Shown here: one piece after another, positions 43,817 to 55,379 of the stretch
How positions within the stretch are numbered: position 1 is the first letter of the stretch
Layout of the letters: each line of letters begins with the position of its first letter
Origin: Leptasterias polaris
Lineage: Eukaryota > Echinodermata > Asteroidea > Forcipulatida > Asteriidae
DNA length: 64,000 bases
Direction of reading: 5' to 3'
Assembly (NCBI GenBank): GCA_037783415.1
Contig: JAZGTN010000051.1
Location: 372,001 to 436,000 of the forward strand
The notes under the pieces: generated by a model
Told to the model about the DNA's origin: nothing
The model's input: only the letters and a program-made list of their open reading frames with translations
Databases searched by the model: none
Made by a program: the position numbers and the translations under genes

Positions 43817-46079
43817 CATCCTTCAAGTCTGCAAAACGATCATGATCGTACACACAAACTTATACAAAAGGTTTTGGCTGTGAGACCATCAAGTCTTTAA
43901 AAAAAAGTTATTTACAGGTACTCAGACGAATCCGCATGTGAAAAAAACCCAACAATGTCAGGTGGCGTGCATGGTCGCTATCTTAGTGCAAATATTATGA
44001 GTAATTGATTCAAATAAGTATGCCATCGTAAGCATCGAATCGTAGCTGATATCAATTTTAGTATATCGAGCATCTATACTGAACTAATAAACAGTAGGCC
44101 TACAGTAGAATTGCTAGGAATGAATTCACTTTTGGCACAAAACTCGTCTTGCTTAATAAAGGAACACGATGCCTTCGGATTGGGTGCTTTGGGGTATAAA
44201 GCGTTTGTTAGAAATAAATATAGATGGAAAGTTATTTTTAAAAAGTAGAATATAATGATTCACACAAATAGCCCTCGAAATTGTTTGGTTTTTCTTTTAC
44301 TTCGTGAACTATAACAAGAAACGCCATTTCGTGGAGTCAAACAAGTTATCATCATCATTTACAAAACTTTACAAAATAACGCAGAGAAATCTTATATTTT
44401 TAATCGTTTACTTTTCAGCAATAATTTTATTTGATGTATAATAGTATAAGTTAACTCTGGACTTAATACAGGCCGATGCACTGCCCTTGCCTGACTGCTA
44501 ATATGCAAAAAATACTTCGCGGTTATCGTTGCTCCAGACTCAACTCTCCCCTCTTTCTTATCTTTTGAATAAATCTTGATCCGTCTGTGGTGTTAGTTGT
44601 ACTTTCAGCAATAACTTTACATTGGGTTTTAGGAACTTTGATGTACCGTTTGACTTTATTTTTCATGTTTTCTCGAGATATCTTCGAAGTTCGCGAGAGT
44701 CGAATAAGATTTAATTTCAACGTTGGTGGCAGTACCCCTCCGCCTAGACTGGTCCTCTTATTCGCACGGATTAAGATAGGCACTGGTTTTACAGGCTCAA
44801 TTGCTTCATGAATGCGAAGTCAATGCGAGGTCAAATGAATGCGAGGTCAAAGGTACATCCGGCGGGATCCCGTCGGGTGCTCAAGGCTGGTATCTGGCGT
44901 TATTCACGAGCCTCGAAGTGTGACGTCAGATGTTCAGGATAACCTCCGCCCCGCTTCCTGCAATTCATTTTATTTCATGTAAACATTTTCATAATTCCAT
45001 AGTGATTGCAATATTGACAGGAAAAACAAAGGAATTGTAGTAACCTACTGTTCTAAGTTACTGTGAAATCAACACCACCTTCACCCTTTAATTCATTCTG
45101 TTCGTTTGATTTATTTCACCCATCTGCCCGTCATCATTATTTCCAATTTCAATAATAGTAATATTCTTCGGACTCATCACTCTCGCCTGCATTTTTCCCT
45201 TCGGAATTTCCCTTGCCTATAATGGTATGGCCCGACCGTCGTTTCCGTCGTATACAGCACTGTAGCATGTAGCCGCACTTTACTGGCGGTAATTATTACA
45301 ATGAGCAAACCGTCTTCGCTCTACTGTGATTATTTATCAAGGTTTTTTCCCCTCTTCCTTTCCTGCCTCTCTCCTCTCACTCCTGTCGGTTGTGAGAAGG
45401 CTGGGAGACCATACAATCTTCCGCGGGGGAGGTCGCCGTGTATATGAGTAGCTACGGGGGAAAAACAGCACCACAATACGCAAGTGTATTATTATACGAC
45501 TTGGGACTGCACTATTTGATTCATCACTTTGCATCGCGGTGGCTTTTCCTGAATCTTGGCTTCCGCTATTTCTACTCGGGAATACCTGGATTTATTTTAC
45601 GGGGAAAATTTACTGTTGGAGGCATCATTTTGCAGGCAAGAGACAGCCACACCCCGGGAGCTGATGGTGCGTGTATGCCTGGCATCATTGAGTACTTTGC
45701 AGGTTCGCCTTGTGCAGGTAAGACCTAGTCATTAGCGGCCATCTTGCACATCTACTTTGGGATGCAGGGATGGACTCGCTTTGTTTGTGAGTGAGAGTAG
45801 GTATTAACAATTAAATTGATGTGTGTTTTAATAATTTACAACCTCACAGTGGCATTGGTTTAATGCGACAAAGATAACGCTGATTGTCCTGACTTGACAC
45901 TGGACAGCCATCGAGTGTTTTCTTTATTATTAAACTGCGCGCTGGTGTTATACCTAATTAACAGGCTGTCGTGACAACTAAAGCATAATTATTCGTAACG
46001 GTTAGTCGTATTTTATCATCATGCTTATAATATTGTAGCAATTTGCAAGGGGATAATGCATTACACAGTTAGAGATGTT
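43817..46079. other. largely gene-free stretch
   Basis: 44745-44815 shares CACTGGTTTTACAGGCYCAAT with 14195-14220, a weak dispersed repeat. Around 45220-45470 there is a GC-richer patch. The frame 45438-45728 ends at a good donor (GTGCAG then GTAAGA, 45719) and could be a non-coding first exon of the neurensin gene, but nothing else supports it. Confidence 0.4.
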
Positions 46080-46560
46080 CTGGTCCTTCATCAGCCAATT
46101 ATTCTACAACTATACTTTTCTACATCTGCAGCCTGTTACTGATTCTACAGCTGTAGTCTGTTCTGCTATGCATCTTTACTGCTAATTCTGTTTTATGTCA
46201 TAGCACTGAATCTACCACTGCTACTATATGCCTCTTATTCTGCTGCTCTAACACTACTGATGTTGCTGCTGTTGTACATGCATCTTAGACTTCTGCTATT
46301 ATCGTTGCTGCTGTCATGCAGCTGTGATCAGTGCTACAGAAGTGGTTGCTTCAACGTGCTGTGTCGGCTACTAGGTGCTGATGGTGCTAATGACGATAAT
46401 TATTCTCGCTGCCATTGGTTATGATTACTACTGCAACTACTGCTGCTTCTGCTGTAGTTTCGGCACCACTTTTCTTGTTGGTGCTGTTACTGTTTGTCGT
46501 TGCTGCATGTTTCCGCAATGTAATTGTTGCATGCAGTTATTGCACTTAAGCTACTTCTTA
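46080..46560. repeat. imperfect CTG/CTA trinucleotide-rich tract
   Basis: The plus strand is dominated by TGCTGCTGTT, CTACTGCTGC and related triplets over nearly 500 bp without exact periodic units. It appears to be a decayed triplet expansion. No coding features are supported although frames are open. Confidence 0.6.
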
Positions 46561-46563
46561 AAG

Positions 46564-47036
46564 ACCGGTGTCACGTCCTCGACGTTCCGGCGTACTGAGC
46601 GTTCCAGGTGACGTACGCATGCGCGGCCGTACTGTTCGTTCCAGCCGTGTTGGTGACGTGGTCTCCTTCTCGTGCTCTTAAATTGTCCGACAATACCGCG
46701 TCGTAAGAATATTTCTTAGATCGGGCACGTACAGCCCTCTTTCCCCCCTCTGTCAGGCCTTCCACATACCTCCCGCTGGTAAGGTAATGAATTATTATTG
46801 ATGCCTTCACACCTAGAGTTACGAAACGACTTGACATGCTTGTGCGTTCATCACTACTAGTAGTAGTACTACAGCTCATGAGCGACGCCATGACAGCTAG
46901 AGACTAGAGGAACACTCAGTGCTACACAAAATTGACTACTTTCGCTTGCTGCGCGCAGGCATGACATGACGTAATGTATTATATTTAGTCATCCGGAACG
47001 TTTAGTACGCCGGAATGCTCAGTGCGCGACACCGGT
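46564..47036. mobile_element. 473-bp MITE (ACCGGTGTC ends)
   Basis: The left end ACCGGTGTCACG...GTTCCGGCGTACTGAGCGTTCC mirrors the right end read in reverse, ACCGGTGTCGCGCACTGAGC then ATTCCGGCGTACTAAACG. The inverted repeats are about 45 bp with gaps. The target duplication was not resolved. Confidence 0.7.
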
Positions 47037-47848
47037 ACGGTACATAAAGCACATACACAGGGAAGAAACAAACACCTATGTTTGAAGACAAATATTCCTG
47101 ATACGTGCGTCATAATTGACGTACGGGCAAATTATAATAGAACAACACATTTGTTTTTATTATAATAGAATTAAAGCAAACATTTGATGCAAATGGTCCT
47201 ATATTTACAAACCGACTCGTAATACCTGCCGGAAGTTTAGGAATGAATGTGTCACCACTTTCGAACTCTATTTATTGGCTAATTACAAAATGATATATCG
47301 TTGTAATTAACATCCAGTTACTAATTTGTTATCTTAGATGCTGCAAAGAACTTACTTAATTAAACAAGTAAACATATTTTTATATAGCAATCAAATTAAA
47401 TCATAAGGGATCATGGAGTATTTCGAACCGAAAAGTGTTTGTGAATAGCCCCGCATTCGCTGAACGTATAAATTAAGGTTTCTTCTTGAAAAATTACAAT
47501 TAAATATGCCATGATGCCAAATATCGAAGTTTAAGTTGCCGACACTTATTGTGGCATAGCACAAGTAGGCCTAGGCCTGTAACTAAAAGTTGTGTTTGTT
47601 GTTTAATTAAGCCGTGATGCATCACTGTTTTTGTCAATTCATAAGCAACTATAAAAGGGGGACTATCTACTTGTATGTCAGCATTTCAATATGGCTTATT
47701 TTCCCTTAAAAGGAGAATAAAAAGTGTTGTTGTATGAGTATAATTTGATCCTTTTCATTCCTTGCAATGCCTGATAGATGATGAATCTGTAATGCATTAA
47801 TCGATGTTGTTATGTCATGGATCTGTGTCATGAAATATCACCCTCGCT
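47037..47848. other. gene-free stretch
   Basis: AT-rich, no features recognised. Confidence 0.5.
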
Positions 47849-48181
47849 TATAGACCATGTTACCTTTGTTTAAAGAGTAGTGACCTTGTACATTCTAATG
47901 CATTTCCTGACAGGCAAGACACTGGCCATATGGGAAAATTTACATTTTGTATCATAATTTTCACATAAATTCAAGAGTTACAAAACCAACAGCTGTACAG
48001 CTTTTGAGATGTCCCCCTTTCTTCATAGTCAAAAGTTGAGAAAAATCAGACAGTGCAATCTCCATAAAACATGAGATTTATTGTATTCTTCCATTGAACT
48101 GTGTACAAACTGTGCCTGCAGGAAGTCCAGGCTCTGTGGCTCTTTTGTAAACATGTGATGTCACAGGTCACATGGTCTATA
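47849..48181. mobile_element. 333-bp MITE, copy 2 (TATAGACCATG ends)
   Basis: Same family as 24813-25144, same orientation, about 88-90 percent alike by eye. Both ends are TATAGACCATG. GCT flanks both sides, so the target duplication may be 3 bp. Confidence 0.87.
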
Positions 48182-48730
48182 GCTGACCTCCTATAATGAT
48201 AACATGATATTGGGTTACGGGGCAACAATTTTAAATTTACATTAATCGCATCATTTGTTTTCAGTATTAGGAAATATTTCTTCGGAGGATTAGACTGGTG
48301 AGCTAGAAGACTAAACCCAAAAGACTAAAGTGTTTTTTATATTTTAAAATCCTGCATTTAGGAGGCTTTTATTGAGATCTGATTTTATTAAAATTGATAT
48401 TTGCTTTAAGATGTTTTATGGTTGTTGTATGATTTTAAAAGGTAGTGTCATAGATTGGTATTTACTCCAAAAATTAATTACCATAAAGAACTTATTGATA
48501 AAAAGCACTGCAGCTGTTGATAATTAACTATTTTGGGACAAGATTTCTTTCGAAGTAACATTGTTTGGAAAATGTTTCAACCAAAAACAATTAAATCTTA
48601 AACAAGATTCATGAATCATTTCTCAGATTTCTGAGGGTTCGTGTCTGTTCGCGAATACTGAGGCCATGGATTTGACGTTCGTGTGAAAATACCGTGACAG
48701 TCTGTTGCTGTTTTCTCAGTCAGCAGGTAT
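48182..48730. other. gene-free stretch
   Basis: No features recognised. Confidence 0.5.
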
Positions 48731-49395
48731 AGGCCATTTTTCATAAAGCTGCTTAACGGCCGAATTTCTGCGTTTCTATCTCATAGCGCTGCTAACCGTA
48801 AGCACACGAAAAGGCATGCTAACCTTCCGGTGCTTACTGCACGAAAATGAATGACGTAACGATGCAAATCCATGGTGAACGCGCAAGCAGTGCCTAATTT
48901 TCATGCTAACCTGTGAAATACGCTTACGCCTAAAGCAACGTTTTCTGCTGTCAGCACGGAATTTTGTTTTACCGTTAAATGTAAAATATACCTTTGGTTT
49001 TTGGAAGCGTTTGATTGTTTTAATCCGATATAAATGTTTAAGTATACAATAACACTAGCCTGTGAAAATTTCATTTTAAAAGTGGTCGCGTTTTTGAGAT
49101 ATCGCCGAAAATCCGGAGCGAATAATTATGTCCACGTAGGAAGAATAATCCCTATGGGAATACACAATCTGAGAAGCGTTTCTGACAGAAAGGTTTTTCA
49201 GATTCAAATTTTGGGGCATAAAACCGATATATGTTTACATAACCACAAAACTTTGAAGTGAAATGTCTCTCAAAATACTTTATACTATCGAAAGCTGCTA
49301 CAGGCTTCTAACCAATAGGTTTTTATTGCCATTCATAAGAGAGATTACCCAACGTATACAGTCCCTTTAAGCAGCGCTATGAAATTGGCCCCTAG
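48731..49395. mobile_element. 665-bp MITE just upstream of the neurensin exon
   Basis: The left end AGGCCATTTTTCATAAAGCTGCTTAA and the reversed right end, AGGGGCCAATTTCATAGCGC then TGCTTAA, are inverted repeats. The interior holds a second GCGCTGCTAACCGTAAGCA-type block. It ends 236 bp before the acceptor of the neurensin coding exon and thus lies in the 5' intron or promoter. Confidence 0.75.
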
Positions 49396-49633
49396 TTGCA
49401 AGTATTATTTTGTATGCTGTTTGTTATGTTCAACAGGCATGACAAGTGAATAATTTAATTGTTTATGATTTTCAGAAGTGTAAACTGCAATGTTCATTAC
49501 ATTGACTGGACAAAAATCAATGTCATGTGACCATATAGGACCTATTTACAAGTGCTGCTTCTATATTTTCTCCGACCTATCTTTTATTTAACCGTTATTA
49601 AACAGTTTAATATAAAATTTTGATATTTTACAG

Positions 49634-49720
49634 AATGAATGGAATCTGCCTTGTATTCAACTCGCTGTGATGTATACACTCACTGACAACAACTAAACCA
49701 TTTAAGGGTTAGCAAATGGA
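49634..49720 (+). promoter_or_regulatory. neurensin 5' leader with three chained upstream ORFs
   Basis: After a TATTTTACAG acceptor (AG at 49632-49633) the leader has three short ORFs: 49635-49670 (MNGICLVFNSL), 49670-49696 (MYTLTDNN) and 49716-49724 (ME). The first stop overlaps the second start (TGATG). The third stop overlaps the main start (ATGGAATGAAT: ATG GAA TGA against ATG AAT). Overlapping stop-start pairs favour reinitiation and suggest translational control of the main protein. Confidence 0.6.
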
Positions 49721-50563
49721 ATGAATCCCCAACTGAATGGTGCAAACCAAGGGACTACAGCAACCCAAGCTCAAATGGAGACTGGAAGTGTCGTTAGACC
49801 ACGCCCGCCGGTGCCTAAACCCGCACCGCCACCGCCGGCTTCTACTGGTAATACCCCACAGGCAGCACGCCGTAAACTAACACGACCTCCCCGCCTAGAA
49901 AGTGTTTCCGAGAGTGAGAACAGCGACAAGTCTTACGTGGAATCCCCTGTGAGCTCTGATTCATTCGGCATCAAGTCCTACTTGCATAAGTTCTACGAGG
50001 AGGATCCAGCCTTCAAGGACCGCGACGACATCTACTGCGAGGATGAGGAGCATCCACTTGTTGACCTTGCAGCCAGGAAGCGACGTCACCTCGGTGCGTG
50101 CTGCTCTCCCGTGTGGTGGAAGGCTGGGGCGTGGGTCGGCCTTAATATCCTCATTCTAGCTATCCTAGCTCTTATCGTGGGTTACTTCATCAATCCACGT
50201 AAAGAGATATTAGGATACAATGACGATGTGCCAGTAGTTGATGAGGAGGCTCGTGTATTCAACCGAAAACTTGATTCAGCGAAGCTAGCGGGCCTGATCA
50301 TGATGTGTATCGGGGGGTTGGTCATAGCAATTTCTCTCCTCATACCGAGCTTCTCGTTTGCTACTGATGATGATGAGTACTGCCGTGATGAGATTAGGGT
50401 AGATGCCGAGAATACATTCCCACCGTACATGCCTGTCGCTACCCAGCAAGAATCAGCAGACGACGGAATACCGTACACGTCGGCGGTAACCAACGTGCAA
50501 CCAGAACGAGTAAAGGGCGAGTCGGTTGTTGCAGGAAAGGGCATTGTTAGCGTTCAAAACTGA
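49721..50563 (+). CDS. NRSN: neurensin-family vesicle membrane protein
   Basis: 280 residues. A disordered N-terminus with a proline-rich run (RPRPPVPKPAPPPP, about 26-39) and an acidic serine stretch is followed by the family motif SYLHKFYEE (86-94), a charged segment, SPVWWKAGAWVG, and transmembrane helix 1 (about 133-157). The loop NPRKEILGYNDDVPVVDEEA and FNRKLDSAKLAG leads to helix 2 (about 188-211, MMCIGGLVIAISLL) and a C-terminal tail. SYLHQFYE..., FW/WWK.G, PxxxExxG.xDxxVVD..A..FN..LD..KLAG...FCIGG is the neurensin 1/2 pattern. Vertebrate neurensins sit in small neuronal vesicles and promote neurite growth; that role here is inferred from family. The whole ORF is in one exon, ends TGA, and has no damage. 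The N-terminus is longer than in vertebrates (about 195-205 residues in total). Confidence 0.88.
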   Translation: MNPQLNGANQGTTATQAQMETGSVVRPRPPVPKPAPPPPASTGNTPQAARRKLTRPPRLESVSESENSDKSYVESPVSSDSFGIKSYLHKFYEEDPAFKDRDDIYCEDEEHPLVDLAARKRRHLGACCSPVWWKAGAWVGLNILILAILALIVGYFINPRKEILGYNDDVPVVDEEARVFNRKLDSAKLAGLIMMCIGGLVIAISLLIPSFSFATDDDEYCRDEIRVDAENTFPPYMPVATQQESADDGIPYTSAVTNVQPERVKGESVVAGKGIVSVQN

Positions 50564-50688
50564 ACCAAATTCCAAAACCAATCCACAGATTTCTTCTTAG
50601 CAGAAAAATATTCCTACAAGACAGTGTCGAAGATGTTTTGCTACAAGTGGTGTTTTCAACGAATGTCTTCAAAACCAACACGTAAATG

Positions 50689-50694
50689 AATAAA
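50689..50694 (+). terminator. first poly(A) signal after neurensin
   Basis: AATAAA 126 bp after the stop codon. Others further on make longer 3' UTRs possible. Confidence 0.45.
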
Positions 50695-50699
50695 CTTCT

Positions 50700-53450
50700 A
50701 TATGGGTAAACAAATAAGTAAGTATGGGTAAAATTACAGTAATTAATACGAGTGTGCCATTAGACCTGCAAGGGCACTGCTACACCTAGTTAAGAACGAA
50801 TTATAATCCTAAGATTCGGCTTAAACAGCTTTACCGATTGAACAAAAAACCGTGTGTTTTTATATAAATTGTTATAAACAAAGTTTGTTTCGAAGCAAGG
50901 CAGTTCCGGTCTCAGCATTCATTTTCTCAGTTCAACAATACATTGATGTGTTGCTGTCACAAAATGTATATGAAGCCCAATCTTTCCAGAACTAAAGCTA
51001 ATTGTACTTACATGTCGTCGTGCATTCCAGGAACACCTGTATCCGAATAGGTTTAACAGCTTTTGTGGTATCAGGTGATATGGTGTGATTTATAGCTAAA
51101 ACCATAAAGCCCGCATGAACAGCCCACACTCACAATGTACATGTACAATTAGCAAGTTTTGTTTTATAATTGAGGTTATCGGGGCATCACTTCATGTAAC
51201 TATAAGTAAACATTGCCGATTTGGAGAAGATAGCATCCAAGTCGCATGCTGTCGACCTTTATACCGGTCATTATGGAGAGAATGAGCAATTGATAAGACA
51301 TGGCCAATAGTAAATGTTAAAAAATTATATAATGAACCAATGACATTCCATGTATTATGTAATTTTGTTTACAAACAAAAGTATAGTGTATAACAATGTT
51401 AAATGCCCAAACCATGTAGATGTCTTCAACTGCAGATAGTAATTTTAATTTATTTATTTATTTTTTGTATTTATTATTTTTTTTGGGGGGTGGCAAATAA
51501 TGAAGAAAGCCCTGCAACAAAAATAATGTTGGCAATTTTGTTTTAAGTACACAATCAACACGAATAATTTGTTTTCTCAGTCATTAATCTTTTCTCCATT
51601 GGCTGTGTGTAACGCGATAATAAATTACAGAATAGCAGATCCACATGCAATTTACATACAGGCTGATCTGTGAGCTTATTTTTCACCGATCAAATGGCAA
51701 GGATCTATAAGTGCTTTTCATAGAGCGGAATATAATCACTCATTGAAGTCTAGACTGTTCTATTTCACTCGTCTTCACCTCGTAAAATGGAACAGTCCAG
51801 ATTTTACCTCGTTATTGTATTCTGCTATACTGTACTCATACGGATCCAATATTTGTATAACAATTTTAGAGCCAATCGCCGCCCTCACATGATGGGTGAA
51901 TGGTCTGAGCTCATTGATCACAGAGCTGAGAAGCGAACAGCTCTGCTTACCTTATAAATGGCATGATGTGATGTAACATGTATGTTAATAGTCCTCAACT
52001 ATATTTCTTAATTGACGCAGCTCAAATATTTTTTCCATTTTGGTGTAGTGCGATTCAGAGTGCTATAATATGAAGAAATAGCCACACAAGCCAACAGTTT
52101 AGATACAAGCCACATTCCAAAATACCGTCCAGTTTAATTTTGTGGATAACATTACTGTGTGAGAGCGCCGTGGCGTTATATAGCTTTTGAAAATAGTGTT
52201 GAGAAGGGATGGCTTCGTGGCCGATTGTCACAGCAAGTTTAATTATGTCAAGACCGCGGCCTAATTTCCTAAAGCTACATAGCACAATCATTGCTTAGCG
52301 CAGAAATGATTACTACTAAGCTTAAACAAATAAAACGATTGTTAAACAATACTCATTGCTTGACCGCTTTGTGAAATTGTGCCACGGATAATTGTAACCT
52401 CGTTCATGTTATGTTCCTTTATACATCCCTAGTACGCGGGAAGGAGCGGGTATCAGAACTTAGTCTTATAATGATGAAAACACTGCCTATTCGAATTATA
52501 TTGTGATATACATACACTTTGAAAAGTCTTCTGTAAACCACCTGTTTCTTAACATCTAAACCTTGAGACTTATAATTGTCAACGTTCTATATTATTTACA
52601 ACCAATTCAAATAATAACTAGTGAGGTGTCGACAACCCACAATCGTGTATTTGAGATAATCGTTGTTTTTAAATAGCCGACATTTTGTATCACTTTTTCA
52701 GTTCGTCACAAGTGAATCAAATCAAGTGAGCTTATGGACTCATGTGTGAACCGCTTTATTCTTGTATTCATATTGACCATTCTGAATAAGCCAAAGTTGT
52801 ATAAAAAAGTATTAAACAAGTCTGTTTGCAAAAAAACTGATTTTGTGGATGTCAACGAACCGGGGTTGTGTGATTAAAAATAGTTAATGTTATCCTTGTG
52901 TGAACTTATTACTCACATGTTAACGATAAGGACAGTATTTTGACAGATTAAAACAAATCTGGAGGAGGCTAAGGAATATGCCATTAGTAATGATAACCTA
53001 GAGTATTATTGACGTTTGTGATAATATATTTTGATGGTTGGCGCTTCTGATTCCAAATTGAATAGTGCATAAATTTGTTACACACCGTATGTGTTTTATC
53101 TTATAGAAAGAGTTGTCATGAGTTATCTTTGTTCAAGTCTGTCCCATAGCGAAGTTCCCGTATAAAGAGCATTGGCCATTATCTAGCGTATTTTGCTTCT
53201 GGATTATGCATCAATGTTTAGCCTGGTGATTGCATGCTTAACCCAAACAGGTTTTTAAAAACCATAATTTTTGCAATCCTATGAATTCCACTTAAATACA
53301 AATTGAGAAAAAGTTATTAACTAAATTTACTAAAAAAATACTAGCGACTGTTTGCCAAATAACGGTTGGGAAAACTGCTTACCGCCAGATTCTATGCTTG
53401 CGATCACCATTCTTCACTCACAGGGCAAGGGCCGAACTGTTTGCGTTAAT
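50700..53450. other. gene-free stretch with one small foldback
   Basis: At about 51719-51832 AGAGCGGAATATAAT...AGACTGTTCTATTT is mirrored by AAATGGAACAGTCCAGA...ATTGTATTCTGCTATAC, a 115-bp hairpin-forming MITE-like unit. Otherwise AT-rich sequence, perhaps neurensin 3' UTR at the start. Confidence 0.5.
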
Positions 53451-53629
53451 ACCGATTCATACTTCCTGCGAATGCAAAAGCGAAGCGAATTTTGACGTCA
53501 CAGTTCTGTTTTCGCTGCGAATGATTCGCAGAAGATGAGTACAGGGCAACTCTTCTGAATTATTCGTTGCGAATTTGTGACGTCGAAATTCGTATCGCAT
53601 TCGCATTCTCAGGAAGTATGAACCGGGTT
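53451..53629. mobile_element. 179-bp MITE (ACCSGGTTCATACTTCC ends)
   Basis: The left end ACCGATTCATACTTCCTGCG and the right end reversed, ACCCGGTTCATACTTCCTGA, are inverted repeats; GCGAAT and GACGTCA motifs recur inside. No coding capacity. Confidence 0.75.
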
Positions 53630-54862
53630 TTAGCTGTGCTAATGAATGCCTTGTAAACGTAGGTATAGAGTATACGTTCAAAAGCAAAAATTCTTGACGT
53701 CAGCGCAGAATTCCCAGAATGCCAATTGTTTATGGTAAAAGCACAGCCATGAGATTGGGCTCGTCGTTCATCCATAATACGAGTGCAACGTTTCAGGTTG
53801 GCAAAAAGAGTAAACTGTCATTTCTTGTCTAGGTCATCCAGGCCGTTCCCAAATGGATTTGAGCATCTCTTTGGTGGAAGAAATTGCCAAGATAGTGAAT
53901 TCCTCAACGGCAATGTTGCTTCCGTTGAATCATCTGGTACCTTCTTCGTCCTGGCTGTTCTACAGTACTTGGTTTTCGGAGCGTTGACAAAAACCCAAAT
54001 TGAAATCGTGCGCAGCGTCTTTGATAAAGTGCGGCAGTGCAGTTGCATCAGCTGGGGTATAAGGCCCACTGTCTGAGGGGAGCATGAGTTACTGTTTGTC
54101 GACATAATCAGCGTCTGTAATAGCAACTGCACAAAAGCGCCGGCTTTGAGAACGTGAACAGATTATGAACAAGTACTGTTTCGCCCTGTCACTTGTCGAA
54201 ATGTTGAAGAAGTATGATTGTGTCTACGTCTGAAGGATGTGTAGAGCATCCTGATGATGCATCATGGCGGATACAGTTTAAAGAGGGATGTGATATTTAT
54301 GCTAACCGAATCTCTGGAGTCATCAAGGGCTTCAGACAAGTCAAAAAAACTTGAAAGTTCTTCGCCTTGACCCTCCAAAGGTGCGCATGACCGTGACAAA
54401 TTACCTGGTTTTGGTTCCATCTAACGGCGTATTCGATTCCACAACATAGTCTGTTTAGGCCGATATTATTTATGTCGTTATCCGCTCGGTTGTTGGTGTT
54501 TTTTACTCCTATTATATGTCTCCTTTCTATCAATTTATCGAATGGTTCTTGGTTATATAGATGCCGTTGCACAGCTCGGCGTTGAAATTCACCTGTTTTC
54601 CAATTTTCTGCTGGGACGTTGTCTTGACAACAATTAAGCCTTTCATTTTTGTAAGTTTCTTCATGAGAGGCTAAGACTGAAGCTGCAAAGGTGAAGAGAT
54701 GACGTCAGGGTTAGGCAGTTTCGTCAAATTATAGTTTATATATACCGGTAACACCAATCTGCGCCAGTTGTTGTGACAACTCGCAAGCAGCGGAGGCAAG
54801 AACTTTCCAGTAAGCCTACTATTTGGGATCAGCCAAAAATTCAGCACAACAGACCAGCACAC
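53630..54862. other. unassigned stretch with two weak minus-strand frames
   Basis: Frames at 53818-54132 (104 residues) and 54297-54572 (91 residues, with QRHLYNQEPFDKLIERRHII) on the minus strand lie one after another and have ordinary amino-acid composition. The second loosely recalls the N-terminus of Harbinger-type transposase-derived proteins, but no catalytic motif was found. Left unassigned. Confidence 0.25.
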
Positions 54863-55379
54863 AATGGGTGCGATTAGGTTCCCCGGGTCGACCCCGGTGT
54901 GCTCATCCGGGTGAGCCCCTGACATGAGCTAATCAAACGCCAACTTCCCCCAGCATTCACATCGATGCATCTTAGGACAGCCGACCGGAACTAGTTTCTT
55001 TGTATGCATAGGCGTCCGAAACTTTCCGTGGATTCACGAAAAGGAAAAAATTCAACGTTTAATAATTTTACAGGGCCACCGTGATACAGAGGTCAGCTTC
55101 GAATAAAAAATACTAATTGCTCGCAAAAACGCTGTTTAATGGTGAAAATGTGTGTCAAACCTCCTGAAAATGTCCCGCTGAATTACAAACAAAAGGGTGG
55201 CCATTGAGAAAGTTTTCCGCCGTGACGTCATGAACCAGGGTCAGTCCCAAGTAACCCGTTCCACAAGCAGGGCACTTGGGTCTCACCCGGGTGAGCCACG
55301 ACAATGACGTCAATGGTAATCGAACACACTGGGGTCAGACCGGAGTCGACCCGGGGAAGCTAATCGAACACACCCAATG
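54863..55379. mobile_element. 517-bp MITE (ATTAGSTTCCCCGGGTCGAC ends)
   Basis: The left end AATGGGTGCGATTAGGTTCC-CCGGGTCGACCCCGG and the right end reversed, ATTGGGTGTGTTCGATTAGC-TTCCCCGGGTCGACTCCGG, are inverted repeats; a second inverted block is GCTCATCCGGGTGAGCCCC against GGGTCTCACCCGGGTGAGCC. No coding capacity. Confidence 0.8.

Noticed and set aside
45438..45728. 96-codon ORF near a GC-richer patch
   Set aside because: Ends at a plausible donor but shows no protein family features; kept only as a possible non-coding exon of neurensin.
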